From Lachnospiraceae bacterium (GTDB lineage Bacteria; Bacillota; Clostridia; Lachnospirales; Lachnospiraceae), in the NCBI GenBank assembly GCA_017463255.1, contig JAFTPP010000016.1, positions 1 through 64,000 on the forward strand: 64,000 bases of DNA. The letters run 5' to 3'. This document shows, in pieces, positions 26,004 to 34,518 of this stretch. Each line of letters starts with the position of its first letter. Position 1 is the stretch's first letter. The translations under genes and the position numbers were made by a program. The notes beneath the pieces were generated by a model. The model was not told the origin of the DNA. It did not search any database and worked only from the letters and a program-made list of their open reading frames with translations.

Positions 26004-26051
26004 ATGAAAAAGAAAATATTAACTGTATTATTAATCCACAACAACAGATAA
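26004..26051 (+). other. 15-codon frame resembling a signal-peptide stub
   Basis: ATG 26004 with GAGGTG upstream encodes MKKKILTVLLIHNNR then stops at 26051, just before the next ribosome site. It looks like the first residues of a lost secreted protein, or a short leader frame. Weak evidence. Confidence 0.25.
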
Positions 26052-26063
26052 GGAGAAAAGTTT

Positions 26064-26330
26064 ATGTTTTTTGTACCTGACGGAACAACAAAATGTGGTT
26101 ATTATGAATGTACAGAATGCGGGGACCGTTTTTTGTCACTGTATACAGTACCTAAAATGGTATGTCCAAGTTGCGGTGAATGTATGGATTTTGAAATCGG
26201 TCCGGATGAAGAGTTACCTGAAGAACTGGAAACGGCCAAGCTGCTTCAGATTGTTGAAGGAGAAGAAGTAGAAAAAATGGACACTCTGCTTAGCCTTGCA
26301 ATATCAGGCGGGGACTATGAGTGGCTGTAA
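26064..26330 (+). CDS. Small zinc-ribbon protein (88 aa)
   Basis: An acidic soluble protein with a two-part zinc-binding pattern: Cys16-x2-Cys19 and Cys34-x2-Cys37 (plus Cys11 and Cys40), followed by a Glu-rich tail. ATG 26064 has AAGGAGA upstream. Function unknown; possibly a nucleic-acid- or protein-binding zinc ribbon. It sits between two terminators, so it is probably transcribed alone. Confidence 0.65.
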   Translation: MFFVPDGTTKCGYYECTECGDRFLSLYTVPKMVCPSCGECMDFEIGPDEELPEELETAKLLQIVEGEEVEKMDTLLSLAISGGDYEWL

Positions 26331-26357
26331 AGAGATAAGAAAATATGAAGTATGAGG

Positions 26358-26388
26358 CGTGACGTGTTTTAAGTGTCACGTCTTTTTT
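26358..26388 (+). terminator. Terminator after the small zinc-ribbon gene
   Basis: CGTGAC (26358-26363) pairs with GTCACG (26375-26380), then TC and six T. Confidence 0.75.
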
Positions 26389-26480
26389 ATGCTTGGAGAT
26401 GTGCTTCTGAAATGTAACCATACAAAACCCATAAAATATGTGCATTTTATACAAAATTAAAATGCAAACTAATATATTTC

Positions 26481-26509
26481 TTGACAATTTGCCTATATAA
26501 TAAGACAAT
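26481..26509 (+). promoter_or_regulatory. Probable promoter of the PocR-MCP gene
   Basis: TTGACA (26481-26486) with GACAAT (26504-26509) at 17 bp. A better TATAAT lies at 26496-26501 but only 9 bp from the -35, so the exact -10 is uncertain. Confidence 0.45.
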
Positions 26510-26567
26510 GGAAATAAGTTCTACAAGCTGTCAGACGGATTATGACGTGCTGGAATGGAGGGGACAT

Positions 26568-27350
26568 ATGAAGATAAGTGATTTTATGGATTTGAATGAG
26601 TTGCAAAAGATTCAGGACCAGTTTTCTGATGCAACAGGCCTTGCTGCCATCGCAGTTGATGCGGAGGGTAACTATATCACAGAAGGAAGTAATTTTAATG
26701 ACTTCTGCATGAAATATACACGTAATTCACCGGAAGGTAACAGACGTTGCGTGAAGTGTGATAATGAGTGTACCGGTACATATTATTGTCATGCAGGACT
26801 TATGGATTTTGCTTCTGATATTGTAGTAAACGGCGAAAAAGTAGGCGCCATTATCGGCGGTCAGGTATTGCCCAATGAACCTGATGAAGATAAGTTTAGG
26901 GAGATAGCTGAGGAACTTGGCATTAATCCTGACGATTATGTAGAGGCTTTGAGAAAAGTGCCGATTCGTACTGAAAAGTCAATCCGTGCGGCGGCGGCTC
27001 TTTTGGCTGATGTGGTAAACCAGGTAGTGAATCTGGAATACATGAAACAGAATAGCAGAAAGCGTCTTGATATTTTTGACGAGGAACTTGATACGGCAAC
27101 TGCCACGGTCGAAGTTATAAATGTAAAGACTAAGGAACTGGAAGGAATTGCGTCTAAGCAGAATATTTTAGCATTGAATGCTACCATTGAAGCGGCAAGA
27201 GCCGGTACTGCAGGTGCAGGCTTTGCGGTTGTTGCTAAGCAGATGGGTGAACTTGCTAAAATTTCTACCAATATTCATAACGAAATTAGTGATGCGGCAA
27301 GACAGATTAAAGAGTCTGTTGAAAAAATGAATAGTAAAACCAATCAATAA
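26568..27350 (+). CDS. PocR-domain sensor fused to a short MCP signalling domain
   Basis: 260 aa from ATG 26568 (GGAGGGG upstream). Residues about 1-165 are a PocR ligand-binding domain with its cysteine cluster (RRCVKCDNEC ... YYCHAGLMDF); PocR domains bind propanediol-like metabolites or metal-linked signals. The rest is a truncated chemoreceptor tip (SKQNILALNATIEAARAGTA, GAGFAVVAKQM) with short flanking coiled coil and no membrane helix or HAMP. A soluble receptor with this sensor could direct movement or regulate. It lies 20 bp before fucO, whose product makes 1,2-propanediol, so the pairing suggests propanediol or fucose/rhamnose breakdown sensing. That link is inferred. Confidence 0.82.
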   Translation: MKISDFMDLNELQKIQDQFSDATGLAAIAVDAEGNYITEGSNFNDFCMKYTRNSPEGNRRCVKCDNECTGTYYCHAGLMDFASDIVVNGEKVGAIIGGQVLPNEPDEDKFREIAEELGINPDDYVEALRKVPIRTEKSIRAAAALLADVVNQVVNLEYMKQNSRKRLDIFDEELDTATATVEVINVKTKELEGIASKQNILALNATIEAARAGTAGAGFAVVAKQMGELAKISTNIHNEISDAARQIKESVEKMNSKTNQ

Positions 27351-27370
27351 TGTGAAAAGGAGAACGAAGA

Positions 27371-28519
27371 ATGGCAAACAGATTTGTATTGAATGAAACA
27401 TCTTATCATGGAGCAGGTGCGATTGCAGCGATTGCTGACGAAGCAAAGGGCAGAGGCTTTAAAAAGGCATTTGTATGTTCAGACCCTGACCTTATTAAAT
27501 TCGGTGTTACCAAAAAAGTATTAGATGTACTGGATGGTGCAGGACTTATTTACGAAGTATATTCTAATATTAAACCAAATCCAACCATCGAAAATGTTCA
27601 GACCGGTGTTGAAGCGTATAAGGCTTCAGGTGCTGATTATATCATTGCAATCGGCGGTGGTTCTTCCATGGATACTGCAAAGGCAATCGGTATTATCATT
27701 AACAACCCTGAATTTGCAGATGTAAGAAGCTTGGAAGGTGTTGCACCTACCAAGAATAAATGTGTTCCGATTATTGCAGTTCCTACTACAGCAGGTACAG
27801 CGGCAGAAGTTACCATTAACTATGTTATCACAGACGTAGAGAAAAACCGTAAGATGGTATGTGTTGACCCACATGACATTCCTGTAGTGGCAGTCATTGA
27901 TCCTGATATGATGTCTACTATGCCTAAGGGACTTACAGCAGCAACCGGTATGGATGCCCTTACTCATGCTATTGAAGGTTACATTACAGCAGGAGCATGG
28001 GAATTATCTGATATGTTCCACTTAAAAGCAATTGAAATCATTGCCCGTTCATTACGCGGTGCAGTAGATAATACTCCTGAAGGCCGTGAAGGTATGGCTC
28101 TTGGACAGTACGTTGCCGGTATGGGATTTTCTAACGTAGGTCTTGGTATCGTGCACTCGATGGCACATCCTCTTGGTGCTTTATATGATACACCACACGG
28201 AATTGCAAATGCTATTATTCTTCCGACTGTTATGGAATACAATGCAGAAGCAACCGGAGATAAATACAAATACATCGCACAGGCGATGGGTGTTGCCGGA
28301 ACAGAATCTATGAGCGTGGATGAATACAGAAAAGCAGCAATTGATGCAGTAAAACAGTTATCGGTTGATGTTGGTATTCCTGCTGACTTGAAAGACATAG
28401 TAAAGAGAGAGGATATTCCGTTCCTTGCACAGTCTGCTTATGATGATGCGTGCCGTCCGGGTAATCCAAAGGAAACAAGTGTAGAAGATATTACAAAGTT
28501 ATACGAATCATTACTTTAA
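27371..28519 (+). CDS. fucO: Lactaldehyde reductase (iron-containing alcohol dehydrogenase)
   Basis: 382 aa, normal length for group III alcohol dehydrogenases. It has the NAD-binding GGGSSMDTAKA motif (near residues 96-106), the PTTAGTAAEVT segment, and the iron ligands Asp/His in GMDALTHAIEG and His/His in GIVHSMAHPLGALYDTPHG. The sequence closely resembles FucO, which reduces lactaldehyde to 1,2-propanediol during fucose and rhamnose fermentation; a role with other short alcohols cannot be excluded. AAGGAG precedes ATG 27371. It is probably co-transcribed with the PocR-MCP gene and ends in a strong terminator. Confidence 0.9.
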   Translation: MANRFVLNETSYHGAGAIAAIADEAKGRGFKKAFVCSDPDLIKFGVTKKVLDVLDGAGLIYEVYSNIKPNPTIENVQTGVEAYKASGADYIIAIGGGSSMDTAKAIGIIINNPEFADVRSLEGVAPTKNKCVPIIAVPTTAGTAAEVTINYVITDVEKNRKMVCVDPHDIPVVAVIDPDMMSTMPKGLTAATGMDALTHAIEGYITAGAWELSDMFHLKAIEIIARSLRGAVDNTPEGREGMALGQYVAGMGFSNVGLGIVHSMAHPLGALYDTPHGIANAIILPTVMEYNAEATGDKYKYIAQAMGVAGTESMSVDEYRKAAIDAVKQLSVDVGIPADLKDIVKREDIPFLAQSAYDDACRPGNPKETSVEDITKLYESLL

Positions 28520-28525
28520 TCATAG

Positions 28526-28562
28526 GTGTGTCCGAAGTTTTTTTCATCGGACACACTTTTTT
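28526..28562 (+). terminator. Terminator after fucO
   Basis: GTGTGTCCGA (28526-28535) pairs with TCGGACACAC (28547-28556), followed by six T. Confidence 0.9.
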
Positions 28563-28631
28563 CTTGCATAAAATATAAAGTAGGGTGTATTATTATTCAG
28601 GTAAAAAATAATAGATTCATTTAGATACTTG

Positions 28632-28660
28632 TTGTAACGTGTTAAAGTGTGTGCTATAAT
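28632..28660 (+). promoter_or_regulatory. Promoter of the CofE-like gene
   Basis: TTGTAA (28632-28637), 17-bp spacer, TATAAT (28655-28660) with TGC extension. The roughly 70-nt leader contains the palindrome CTACCGGTAG. Confidence 0.75.
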
Positions 28661-28736
28661 GAGCGTTGTTAAAACGGACGATGCCTACCGGTAGAGTTCG
28701 TATAACATATATTCTATTTAAGAAAAGGTGAAAAAT

Positions 28737-29927
28737 ATGGAAAGAAAAGTTGGTACAGTTTCACGCGGTGTTCGTTGCCCAATCATCAGAGAGGGAGATG
28801 ATCTCGCAAAAATCGTCGCAGACAGTGTTCTTGAAGCAGCAGAATCTGAAGGATTTGCATTACGTGACAGAGACGTAGTAGCTGTAACAGAATCCGTAGT
28901 AGCGAGAAGCCAGGGTAATTATGCATCTATCGAAGCAATTGCAAAAGATGTAAAGACTAAACTTGGCGGAGAAACAATCGGTGTTATTTTCCCGATTCTT
29001 TCAAGAAATCGTTTTGCAATCTGTCTGAAAGGTATCGCTATGGGAGCTAAGAAAGTTGTATTGATGCTTGGCTATCCAAGTGATGAAGTTGGCAACTGCC
29101 TCGTGTCTTTGGATAAGCTGGATGAAGCAGGAATTAATCCATACAGCGATGTACTGACTCTTGAAAAATATAGAGAATTATTCGGTGAGAATAAGCATGA
29201 ATTCACAGGTGTGGATTATGTTGATTATTACTCAGAATTAATCCGTGAAGCGGGAGCAGAGGTAGAAGTTATTTTTGCTAATCAGGCTACAACCATTTTG
29301 GATTATACAGATTGTGTTATTAACTGTGATATCCATACAAGAGCAAGAACCAAGAGAATCTTAAAAGCAAATGGTGCTAAGATTGTATGCGGTCTTGATG
29401 ATATTATGACATCTTCTGTTGACGGAAGCGGATATAATGAAAAATACGGTCTTCTCGGTTCTAATAAATCCACTGAGAATAGCGTAAAATTATTCCCGAA
29501 GGAATGTAAGGATTTGGTTCTTGATATCCAGAAACGTCTTTGCGACGCAACCGGAAAGCATATCGAAGTTATGGTATATGGTGATGGTGCATTCAAGGAT
29601 CCACAGGGTAAGATTTGGGAACTTGCAGATCCATGCGTTTCACCTGCATTTACAGATGGTTTAATCGGAACTCCTAACGAGTTAAAATTAAAATATCTTG
29701 CAGACAATGATTTCAAGGATTTAAGCGGAGAAGCATTAAGAGAAGCTATTTCAGAACGTATTAAATCTAAAGAAGGAAACCTTGTTGGAAATATGGCTTC
29801 ACAGGGAACAACACCAAGACAGTTAACAGACCTTATCGGTTCTCTCTGTGACTTAACAAGCGGTTCAGGTGATAAGGGAACACCAATCGTTCTTGTTCAG
29901 GGTTACTTTGACAACTACACAAACTAA
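28737..29927 (+). CDS. Coenzyme F420-0:L-glutamate ligase-like protein
   Basis: 396 aa from ATG 28737 (AAAGGTG upstream). It resembles the CofE/FbiB ligase family, which adds glutamate to the F420 precursor by GTP-dependent amide bond formation: RDRDVVAVTESVVARSQGNY near the N-terminus and a GDGAFKDPQGKIWELADP block near 285 are family-like. Lachnospiraceae are not known to make F420 and no cof/fbi gene is nearby, so the true substrate is probably another gamma-glutamyl acceptor. It has its own strong promoter and terminator. Confidence 0.75.
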   Translation: MERKVGTVSRGVRCPIIREGDDLAKIVADSVLEAAESEGFALRDRDVVAVTESVVARSQGNYASIEAIAKDVKTKLGGETIGVIFPILSRNRFAICLKGIAMGAKKVVLMLGYPSDEVGNCLVSLDKLDEAGINPYSDVLTLEKYRELFGENKHEFTGVDYVDYYSELIREAGAEVEVIFANQATTILDYTDCVINCDIHTRARTKRILKANGAKIVCGLDDIMTSSVDGSGYNEKYGLLGSNKSTENSVKLFPKECKDLVLDIQKRLCDATGKHIEVMVYGDGAFKDPQGKIWELADPCVSPAFTDGLIGTPNELKLKYLADNDFKDLSGEALREAISERIKSKEGNLVGNMASQGTTPRQLTDLIGSLCDLTSGSGDKGTPIVLVQGYFDNYTN

Positions 29928-29936
29928 TCAAAATAA

Positions 29937-29970
29937 AAGGCTTCACTTCCGTTGTGGGAAGTGGAGCCTT
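29937..29970 (-). terminator. Bidirectional terminator
   Basis: AAGGCTTCACTTCC (29937-29950) pairs with GGAAGTGGAGCCTT (29957-29970). On the minus strand a TTTTATTTT tail follows, so it best serves the asparaginase gene. Confidence 0.8.
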
Positions 29971-30016
29971 ACTTGTTGTAACGAAGCCGGAGCGTTTTTC
30001 GTAAAATTCTTAGTGG

Positions 30017-31036
30017 CTATGCCAGATGGTCATCCGCAACGGAAATCTGCATCAGGCTTTCAATAGGAAGCCCGTTACTGATGGCAAGCCAGAGCTTACA
30101 GTACTGGGAAATAACGGCAGTTTCCGGCAAAGGAATTATTCCGAGCTTTTTATAGAATTCAACAGATTCGTATTCTTTTTCGCTGGAGGATAGTCCTGTT
30201 AAATAAATAGGAATCTGAAGTGCAGCAGCCTGCTTTGCAAATTTTTCCAGTTCCTTTGAGTTACAAATGGTTCCGGAGTGGTAACTTTCGTGAAGTACCA
30301 CTTTTGTTTTTTTATCCAAAGTCGGGTAGGTCATTCCTACATAGGGAACGATACGCATGATATAGTCAGTATTTGGCGTAAGTAAAAAGTCTTTCGGATT
30401 GATTCCGATAGAATCCCTATTGCCGTACGCGGTACGGTAATTCAAGTTTTTGGTAATGCTTTCAAGGTATCCGTGCATGGTGAATTTGGCGTACCAAGAA
30501 TCTGCCACACTGTCAAAATCGCAGGAAAAAGGCAAGGGCTGTAAGAGACGGGTACCTTTGTGAATCATAGGTTTTTTACCCGGATTTTTGTAGCTTACAT
30601 ACACGCCGCCCTCCCGTAAACGATATATGAATTCAATGGCATATTTGAAATTCACAACCCCGTTGGAACGGTAATCATCTAAAATATAATTACTTGCAAC
30701 TAAAATCACGGGAATGCGCTCATTGCTAAACAAGTAACTCAAAATAGCTGCAGTATACTGCAAGGTATCGGAGCCGTGAGTAACAATAATGCCGTCAGGT
30801 TTATCATTTTCCATGGTGTCGGCAATGCACGCTGCCAGTTTTTGTATGTGTACGGAATTTAAGTTTTCGCTGAGCGTGTCGTATGGTTCTTTTATGGAAA
30901 ATTCAATGGTGTTGGGGTTTTTACTGTTGTACATATCAATCAGACGATAATGGGTGGAGGCATCTGTTCCAATGACACCTTTTTCATTTACCTTGCTTCC
31001 GATTGTTCCCCCGGTAAAAATAACAGATATTTTCAT
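30017..31036 (-). CDS. L-asparaginase family amidohydrolase
   Basis: About 339 aa; the start at 31036 follows GGAGGG, while an upstream ATG at 31084 lacks a site. Both catalytic Thr motifs are present: FTGGTIGS at the N-terminus and the GIIVTHGSDTLQYTA block near residue 85. There is no signal peptide, so it is probably the cytoplasmic type I enzyme, converting asparagine to aspartate and ammonia. The central part is rather divergent from AnsA, so a related amide substrate is possible. Monocistronic, convergent with the CofE-like gene. Confidence 0.8.
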   Translation of the reverse strand: MKISVIFTGGTIGSKVNEKGVIGTDASTHYRLIDMYNSKNPNTIEFSIKEPYDTLSENLNSVHIQKLAACIADTMENDKPDGIIVTHGSDTLQYTAAILSYLFSNERIPVILVASNYILDDYRSNGVVNFKYAIEFIYRLREGGVYVSYKNPGKKPMIHKGTRLLQPLPFSCDFDSVADSWYAKFTMHGYLESITKNLNYRTAYGNRDSIGINPKDFLLTPNTDYIMRIVPYVGMTYPTLDKKTKVVLHESYHSGTICNSKELEKFAKQAAALQIPIYLTGLSSSEKEYESVEFYKKLGIIPLPETAVISQYCKLWLAISNGLPIESLMQISVADDHLA

Positions 31037-31176
31037 AAGCAAAAATCCCTCCGTACAAACTTGCCGTGTGAAACCGGCTACCATTAGTGTAACATTTTTT
31101 TCATAAAAGCACTATATCGTAAAAAGAAAATATAGTGTAGAATAGGTTTATCCTAACCAAAGAGGAGTATATGAAT

Positions 31177-32034
31177 ATGATATGTCCCAATTGTAGCGCT
31201 GAATTTGATGAAACAACGATTATAGTGTGCCCATATTGCGGTTATGAATATATGCCGGGTGCTAAAAAAGAGCATAGGAAAGAGATAAACCAACTTAAGG
31301 AAAAGACACAAGATATGCGCAACAGGTCCCGGAAAGCGGAAAAAGCGGTCAAAACATCGACGAATGTTCTCGTAAAAGCGGCACTTCTTTTTTTAATTGT
31401 TTTTCTTGTGGTGGTTGCTGTAGCAGTTGTGCAAAAGATGATGGATACGCCGGAGAAAAGATTAGAGGCACAAAAAGATAAATTAAGCGAGTTTGAAGCG
31501 ATTTATCAGACGGGGGATTATGCAAAACTGTGGGACGAGGTGACGGATTATCCTGAGAGCTATTCGCCAACCTATGCCAAGTACTATAATGTAGGGAAAT
31601 TATATGATGATTATGTTTGGGCAGACCAGTGGAATTATACCCAGGCGTATTTTTATATTGCGCTTAGGGATGAATATCCTTTGGAAGAATTGTACGCGGA
31701 CATGAGTTATTCTTTGAAGGTGCTTGCCACAGGGCTTAAATATAGGGATGCCGGCTATGTATACGGAGAGCAGTATGGGGTGGATAAAATGCTTGGGGAT
31801 ATGGAAACCAGTGTAAAATTCTACTATTGTCTGTCAGATGAAGAATTTGATACACTGCTTAACATGTATTTGGAAATGAAAAAAGCCGATGAGTATGAAT
31901 ATGACCACGAAGATGAGTATCCGGAAGGTTCTCAAAAAGAGTCGGAAAAAATAAAAAGGCAGATGATAGAGTATGTGAAGGATGTTCCGGCAAGAATGCT
32001 TGAACATCCCGTGGAAGAACGGATTATTGAATAG
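31177..32034 (+). CDS. Zinc-ribbon membrane protein, trio member 1
   Basis: About 285 aa. AGAGGAG at 31161-31167 is better spaced for ATG 31177 than for ATG 31171. N-terminal zinc ribbon (CPNC ... CPYCG), a basic coiled linker, one membrane helix near residues 63-85 and an extracellular helical domain rich in Tyr and acidic residues (YAKLWDEVTDYPESY). No catalytic motif recognised. It is the first gene of a run of three similar small membrane proteins and may form a complex with them. Confidence 0.75.
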   Translation: MICPNCSAEFDETTIIVCPYCGYEYMPGAKKEHRKEINQLKEKTQDMRNRSRKAEKAVKTSTNVLVKAALLFLIVFLVVVAVAVVQKMMDTPEKRLEAQKDKLSEFEAIYQTGDYAKLWDEVTDYPESYSPTYAKYYNVGKLYDDYVWADQWNYTQAYFYIALRDEYPLEELYADMSYSLKVLATGLKYRDAGYVYGEQYGVDKMLGDMETSVKFYYCLSDEEFDTLLNMYLEMKKADEYEYDHEDEYPEGSQKESEKIKRQMIEYVKDVPARMLEHPVEERIIE

Positions 32035-32059
32035 TTAGAATGAACAGAGGTGTTGTGTC

Positions 32060-32806
32060 ATGAAATGTAAGAATTGTAGTGCCAATTACCGGGCGAGGGA
32101 ACTGAAGTGTCCATATTGTTCTACTACTAATTTTCTGGGGCATATATGGCTTGCAGAAAAAACAGAAGCGGAACTGGAATATGAACGAGCTAAACAAGAA
32201 TGCGGTGGTTTGTCCCGTTACGTGATTTACCGTATTTTAACAAGAATTCTGGTTATAGAAGTGGTAGTGGGCGTACTGTTGTTTTTAGGTGTGGTGGCTT
32301 ATTTCTTTTTGTCGGAAGTAATACGAGACTTAAATACCAATCATAATATTGCCTCTATTGAAGCTAAAATGGAAGATGCATGGCAAAACAAAGAGTATAA
32401 CAAACTGGAACTTTTGATGGATGAGAATGGTTTGGACAGTCAGGATTATTATACATACACACAGGCAACCTTACTGCACGGTTACTATGAGGAGTGGATG
32501 GAATGCAGGCTGCAGTTTCTTGAATTGAGTGAGGAAGAAAAGCTGGAAAATGATTCTTATTATCTGAGTCATATAATCAATAAATCCTATGAAATCATTA
32601 CGCTCGATATGGGGTTGTATGATGTTTTGGATGAAAAGAATAAAGAGCAATATGAGGAGCTTGAAACAGAGATTAAAGCCTGTCTCATGGGAACGTTGGG
32701 ATTAACAAAGGAAGAGTATGAAGCTCTTATGGCCATTGAGTATTTGTACTCTGTTGATACCGAAGAGTTTGAACAGAAAATTTTGGAAAGGGGTGCGTGG
32801 AAATGA
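32060..32806 (+). CDS. Zinc-ribbon membrane protein, trio member 2
   Basis: 248 aa with the same plan as its neighbour: zinc ribbon Cys3, Cys6, Cys17, Cys20, then one membrane helix near residues 66-88 and an extracellular acidic helical region (NKEYNKLELLMDENGLDSQD). It starts 25 bp after the previous stop and its stop overlaps the next start (ATGA at 32803-32806), so the three genes are an operon. Function unknown. Confidence 0.75.
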   Translation: MKCKNCSANYRARELKCPYCSTTNFLGHIWLAEKTEAELEYERAKQECGGLSRYVIYRILTRILVIEVVVGVLLFLGVVAYFFLSEVIRDLNTNHNIASIEAKMEDAWQNKEYNKLELLMDENGLDSQDYYTYTQATLLHGYYEEWMECRLQFLELSEEEKLENDSYYLSHIINKSYEIITLDMGLYDVLDEKNKEQYEELETEIKACLMGTLGLTKEEYEALMAIEYLYSVDTEEFEQKILERGAWK

Positions 32807-33234
32807 AAAGACCATCCATTTTGAAAATTTTATTGCGGGGCGTATGTATCTTTTTTGTAGGACTGTTTGTATACGGTATGTGTTGGGGAATATTAAATCT
32901 GGTAGAGGAAGAAGACTACCTGGATGTAGATACCGTGGATATGGTACGCTGGTGTGATGACGATTATTACGGCAGAAACTATGCCGATTTGTATGATATG
33001 CTGACCTTGTATGATTTAGAGGGTGAAACATACGATAAGTATTGGGACTTGGTAAACGGCTATATTGATTATCAAAATTATATTATGTGGGAAAAGGCAG
33101 AAGCGGCAGGGGTAGAAGGTGCTGCTTCTTATGTGAAAGAATATTATAATAAGGTGGAGAGCAATGCCGTAAATTGTAAGTACCCTTTGCATGAGCCAAG
33201 CCTTCGACAGTTCTTTGAGGAAATTCGCAAGTGA
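32803..33234 (+). CDS. Small membrane protein, trio member 3
   Basis: 143 aa, translationally coupled to the previous gene by an ATGA overlap. It lacks the zinc ribbon but has one membrane helix at residues 6-30 and a short acidic, Tyr-rich extracellular part (YYGRNYADLYDMLTLYDLEG) resembling those of its two neighbours. Probably the third component of the same system. Unknown function. Confidence 0.7.
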   Translation: MKRPSILKILLRGVCIFFVGLFVYGMCWGILNLVEEEDYLDVDTVDMVRWCDDDYYGRNYADLYDMLTLYDLEGETYDKYWDLVNGYIDYQNYIMWEKAEAAGVEGAASYVKEYYNKVESNAVNCKYPLHEPSLRQFFEEIRK

Positions 33235-33273
33235 TGTTTTTGTTGCGCAGGTTGCGTAGATTCAGTTAACATT

Positions 33274-33329
33274 TTGACAGATTTATGCAACAAAATCATA
33301 TTGAAGGTGCGCGCAAATAACCATATACT
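33274..33329 (+). promoter_or_regulatory. Two tandem overlapping galE promoters
   Basis: P1: TTGACA (33274-33279), 17 bp, CATATT (33297-33302). P2: TTGAAG (33301-33306), 17 bp, TATACT (33324-33329). A 9-bp inverted repeat TTTTGTTGC/GCAACAAAA (33238-33246, 33287-33295) overlaps P1. Confidence 0.6.
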
Positions 33330-33372
33330 TAACCTAGAAACTTAAGTAACTCATTTAGAGGAGGTAATCATT

Positions 33373-34389
33373 ATGACTATTTTGGTAGCAGGTGGCGCAG
33401 GTTATATCGGTAGCCATACAGTAGTGGAACTTCAGAATTCAGGCTATGATGTAGTGGTTGTTGATAATTTAAGTAATTCAAGTGAGAAATCTTTAGAGAG
33501 AGTAAAACAGATTACAGGCAAAGATGTTAAATTTTATAAAGCAGATGTCATTGACAGAGATGCAATGAATCAGATTTTTGATACAGAAAAAATTGATGCA
33601 GTAATCAATTTTGCAGGTTTTAAGGCAGTAGGTGAATCTGTTGCAAAACCTTGGGAATATTACATGAACAATATCGGTGGTACTTTGGTGCTTGTAGATG
33701 TTATGAGACAGCACGGATGTAAGAATATTGTATTTTCTTCTTCTGCTACCGTATATGGTAACCCTGCATTTATTCCGATTACGGAAGAATGTCCAAAGGG
33801 ACAGATTACAAATCCATACGGTCAGACAAAGTCAATGCTTGAGCAGATTTTAATGGATATCCAGAAAGCAGACCCTGAATGGAATGTAATGTTGCTTCGT
33901 TACTTTAATCCAATCGGTGCTCACGAGAGCGGTTTAATCGGAGAGAATCCAAACGGAATTCCGAATAACTTAATGCCATACATTACACAGGTTGCTGTTG
34001 GTAAGTTAAAAGAGTTAGGTGTATTTGGCGATGACTATGATACTCCTGACGGAACAGGTGTAAGAGATTACATTCACGTAGTTGACCTTGCGGACGGACA
34101 TGTAAAAGCAATTGAAAAGATTAAAGAAAATCCGGGTCTTGGAATTTACAATCTTGGTACAGGTCAGGGTTATAGTGTTCTTGATATTGTTAAGAACTTT
34201 GAAGCTGCAAGCGGTGTTAAGATTCCATATGTAATCAAAGACCGTCGCCCGGGTGATATTGCAACATGCTATTCTGACCCAACAAAAGCACAGAATGAGC
34301 TTCACTGGGTAGCAAAACGCGGAATCAAAGAAATGTGTGAAGATTCTTGGAGATGGCAGAGCAACAATCCGAACGGATATGAAGCGTAA
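33373..34389 (+). CDS. galE: UDP-glucose 4-epimerase
   Basis: 338 aa, normal length. Short-chain dehydrogenase fold with NAD-binding [10 protein letters not shown] at residues 6-15 and the catalytic pair Tyr149/Lys153 (NPYGQTK). Family motifs [14 protein letters not shown] and the ERRPGD-like [11 protein letters not shown] block are present. It interconverts UDP-glucose and UDP-galactose for galactose use and for surface glycan precursors. GAGGAGG precedes ATG 33373. No other Leloir genes are adjacent; it is transcribed alone. Confidence 0.96.
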   Translation: MTILVAGGAGYIGSHTVVELQNSGYDVVVVDNLSNSSEKSLERVKQITGKDVKFYKADVIDRDAMNQIFDTEKIDAVINFAGFKAVGESVAKPWEYYMNNIGGTLVLVDVMRQHGCKNIVFSSSATVYGNPAFIPITEECPKGQITNPYGQTKSMLEQILMDIQKADPEWNVMLLRYFNPIGAHESGLIGENPNGIPNNLMPYITQVAVGKLKELGVFGDDYDTPDGTGVRDYIHVVDLADGHVKAIEKIKENPGLGIYNLGTGQGYSVLDIVKNFEAASGVKIPYVIKDRRPGDIATCYSDPTKAQNELHWVAKRGIKEMCEDSWRWQSNNPNGYEA

Positions 34390-34397
34390 TTAATCAA

Positions 34398-34442
34398 TAA
34401 ACTAAGCGAAAATAAACTAAGCAAATATAAACTAAGCAGAGA
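34398..34442 (+). repeat. 15-bp tandem repeat, three copies
   Basis: TAAACTAAGC recurs at 34398, 34413 and 34428 with exact 15-bp period, between the galE stop and its terminator. Confidence 0.85.
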
Positions 34443-34512
34443 AAAAAGGTGTACTTCTTACGGGGTACACCTTTTCTCTGCATTAAGGAAACCACGCGGC
34501 TATCGCGTGGTT
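34436..34512. terminator. Double bidirectional terminator
   Basis: A long hairpin at 34436-34481 (GCAGAGAAAA ... TTTTCTCTGC with inner GGTGTAC/GTACACC) and a second at 34490-34512 (AACCACGCG-GCTAT-CGCGTGGTT then TTTG). They separate the convergent galE and hemolysin III genes. Confidence 0.85.
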
Positions 34513-34518
34513 TTGTTC

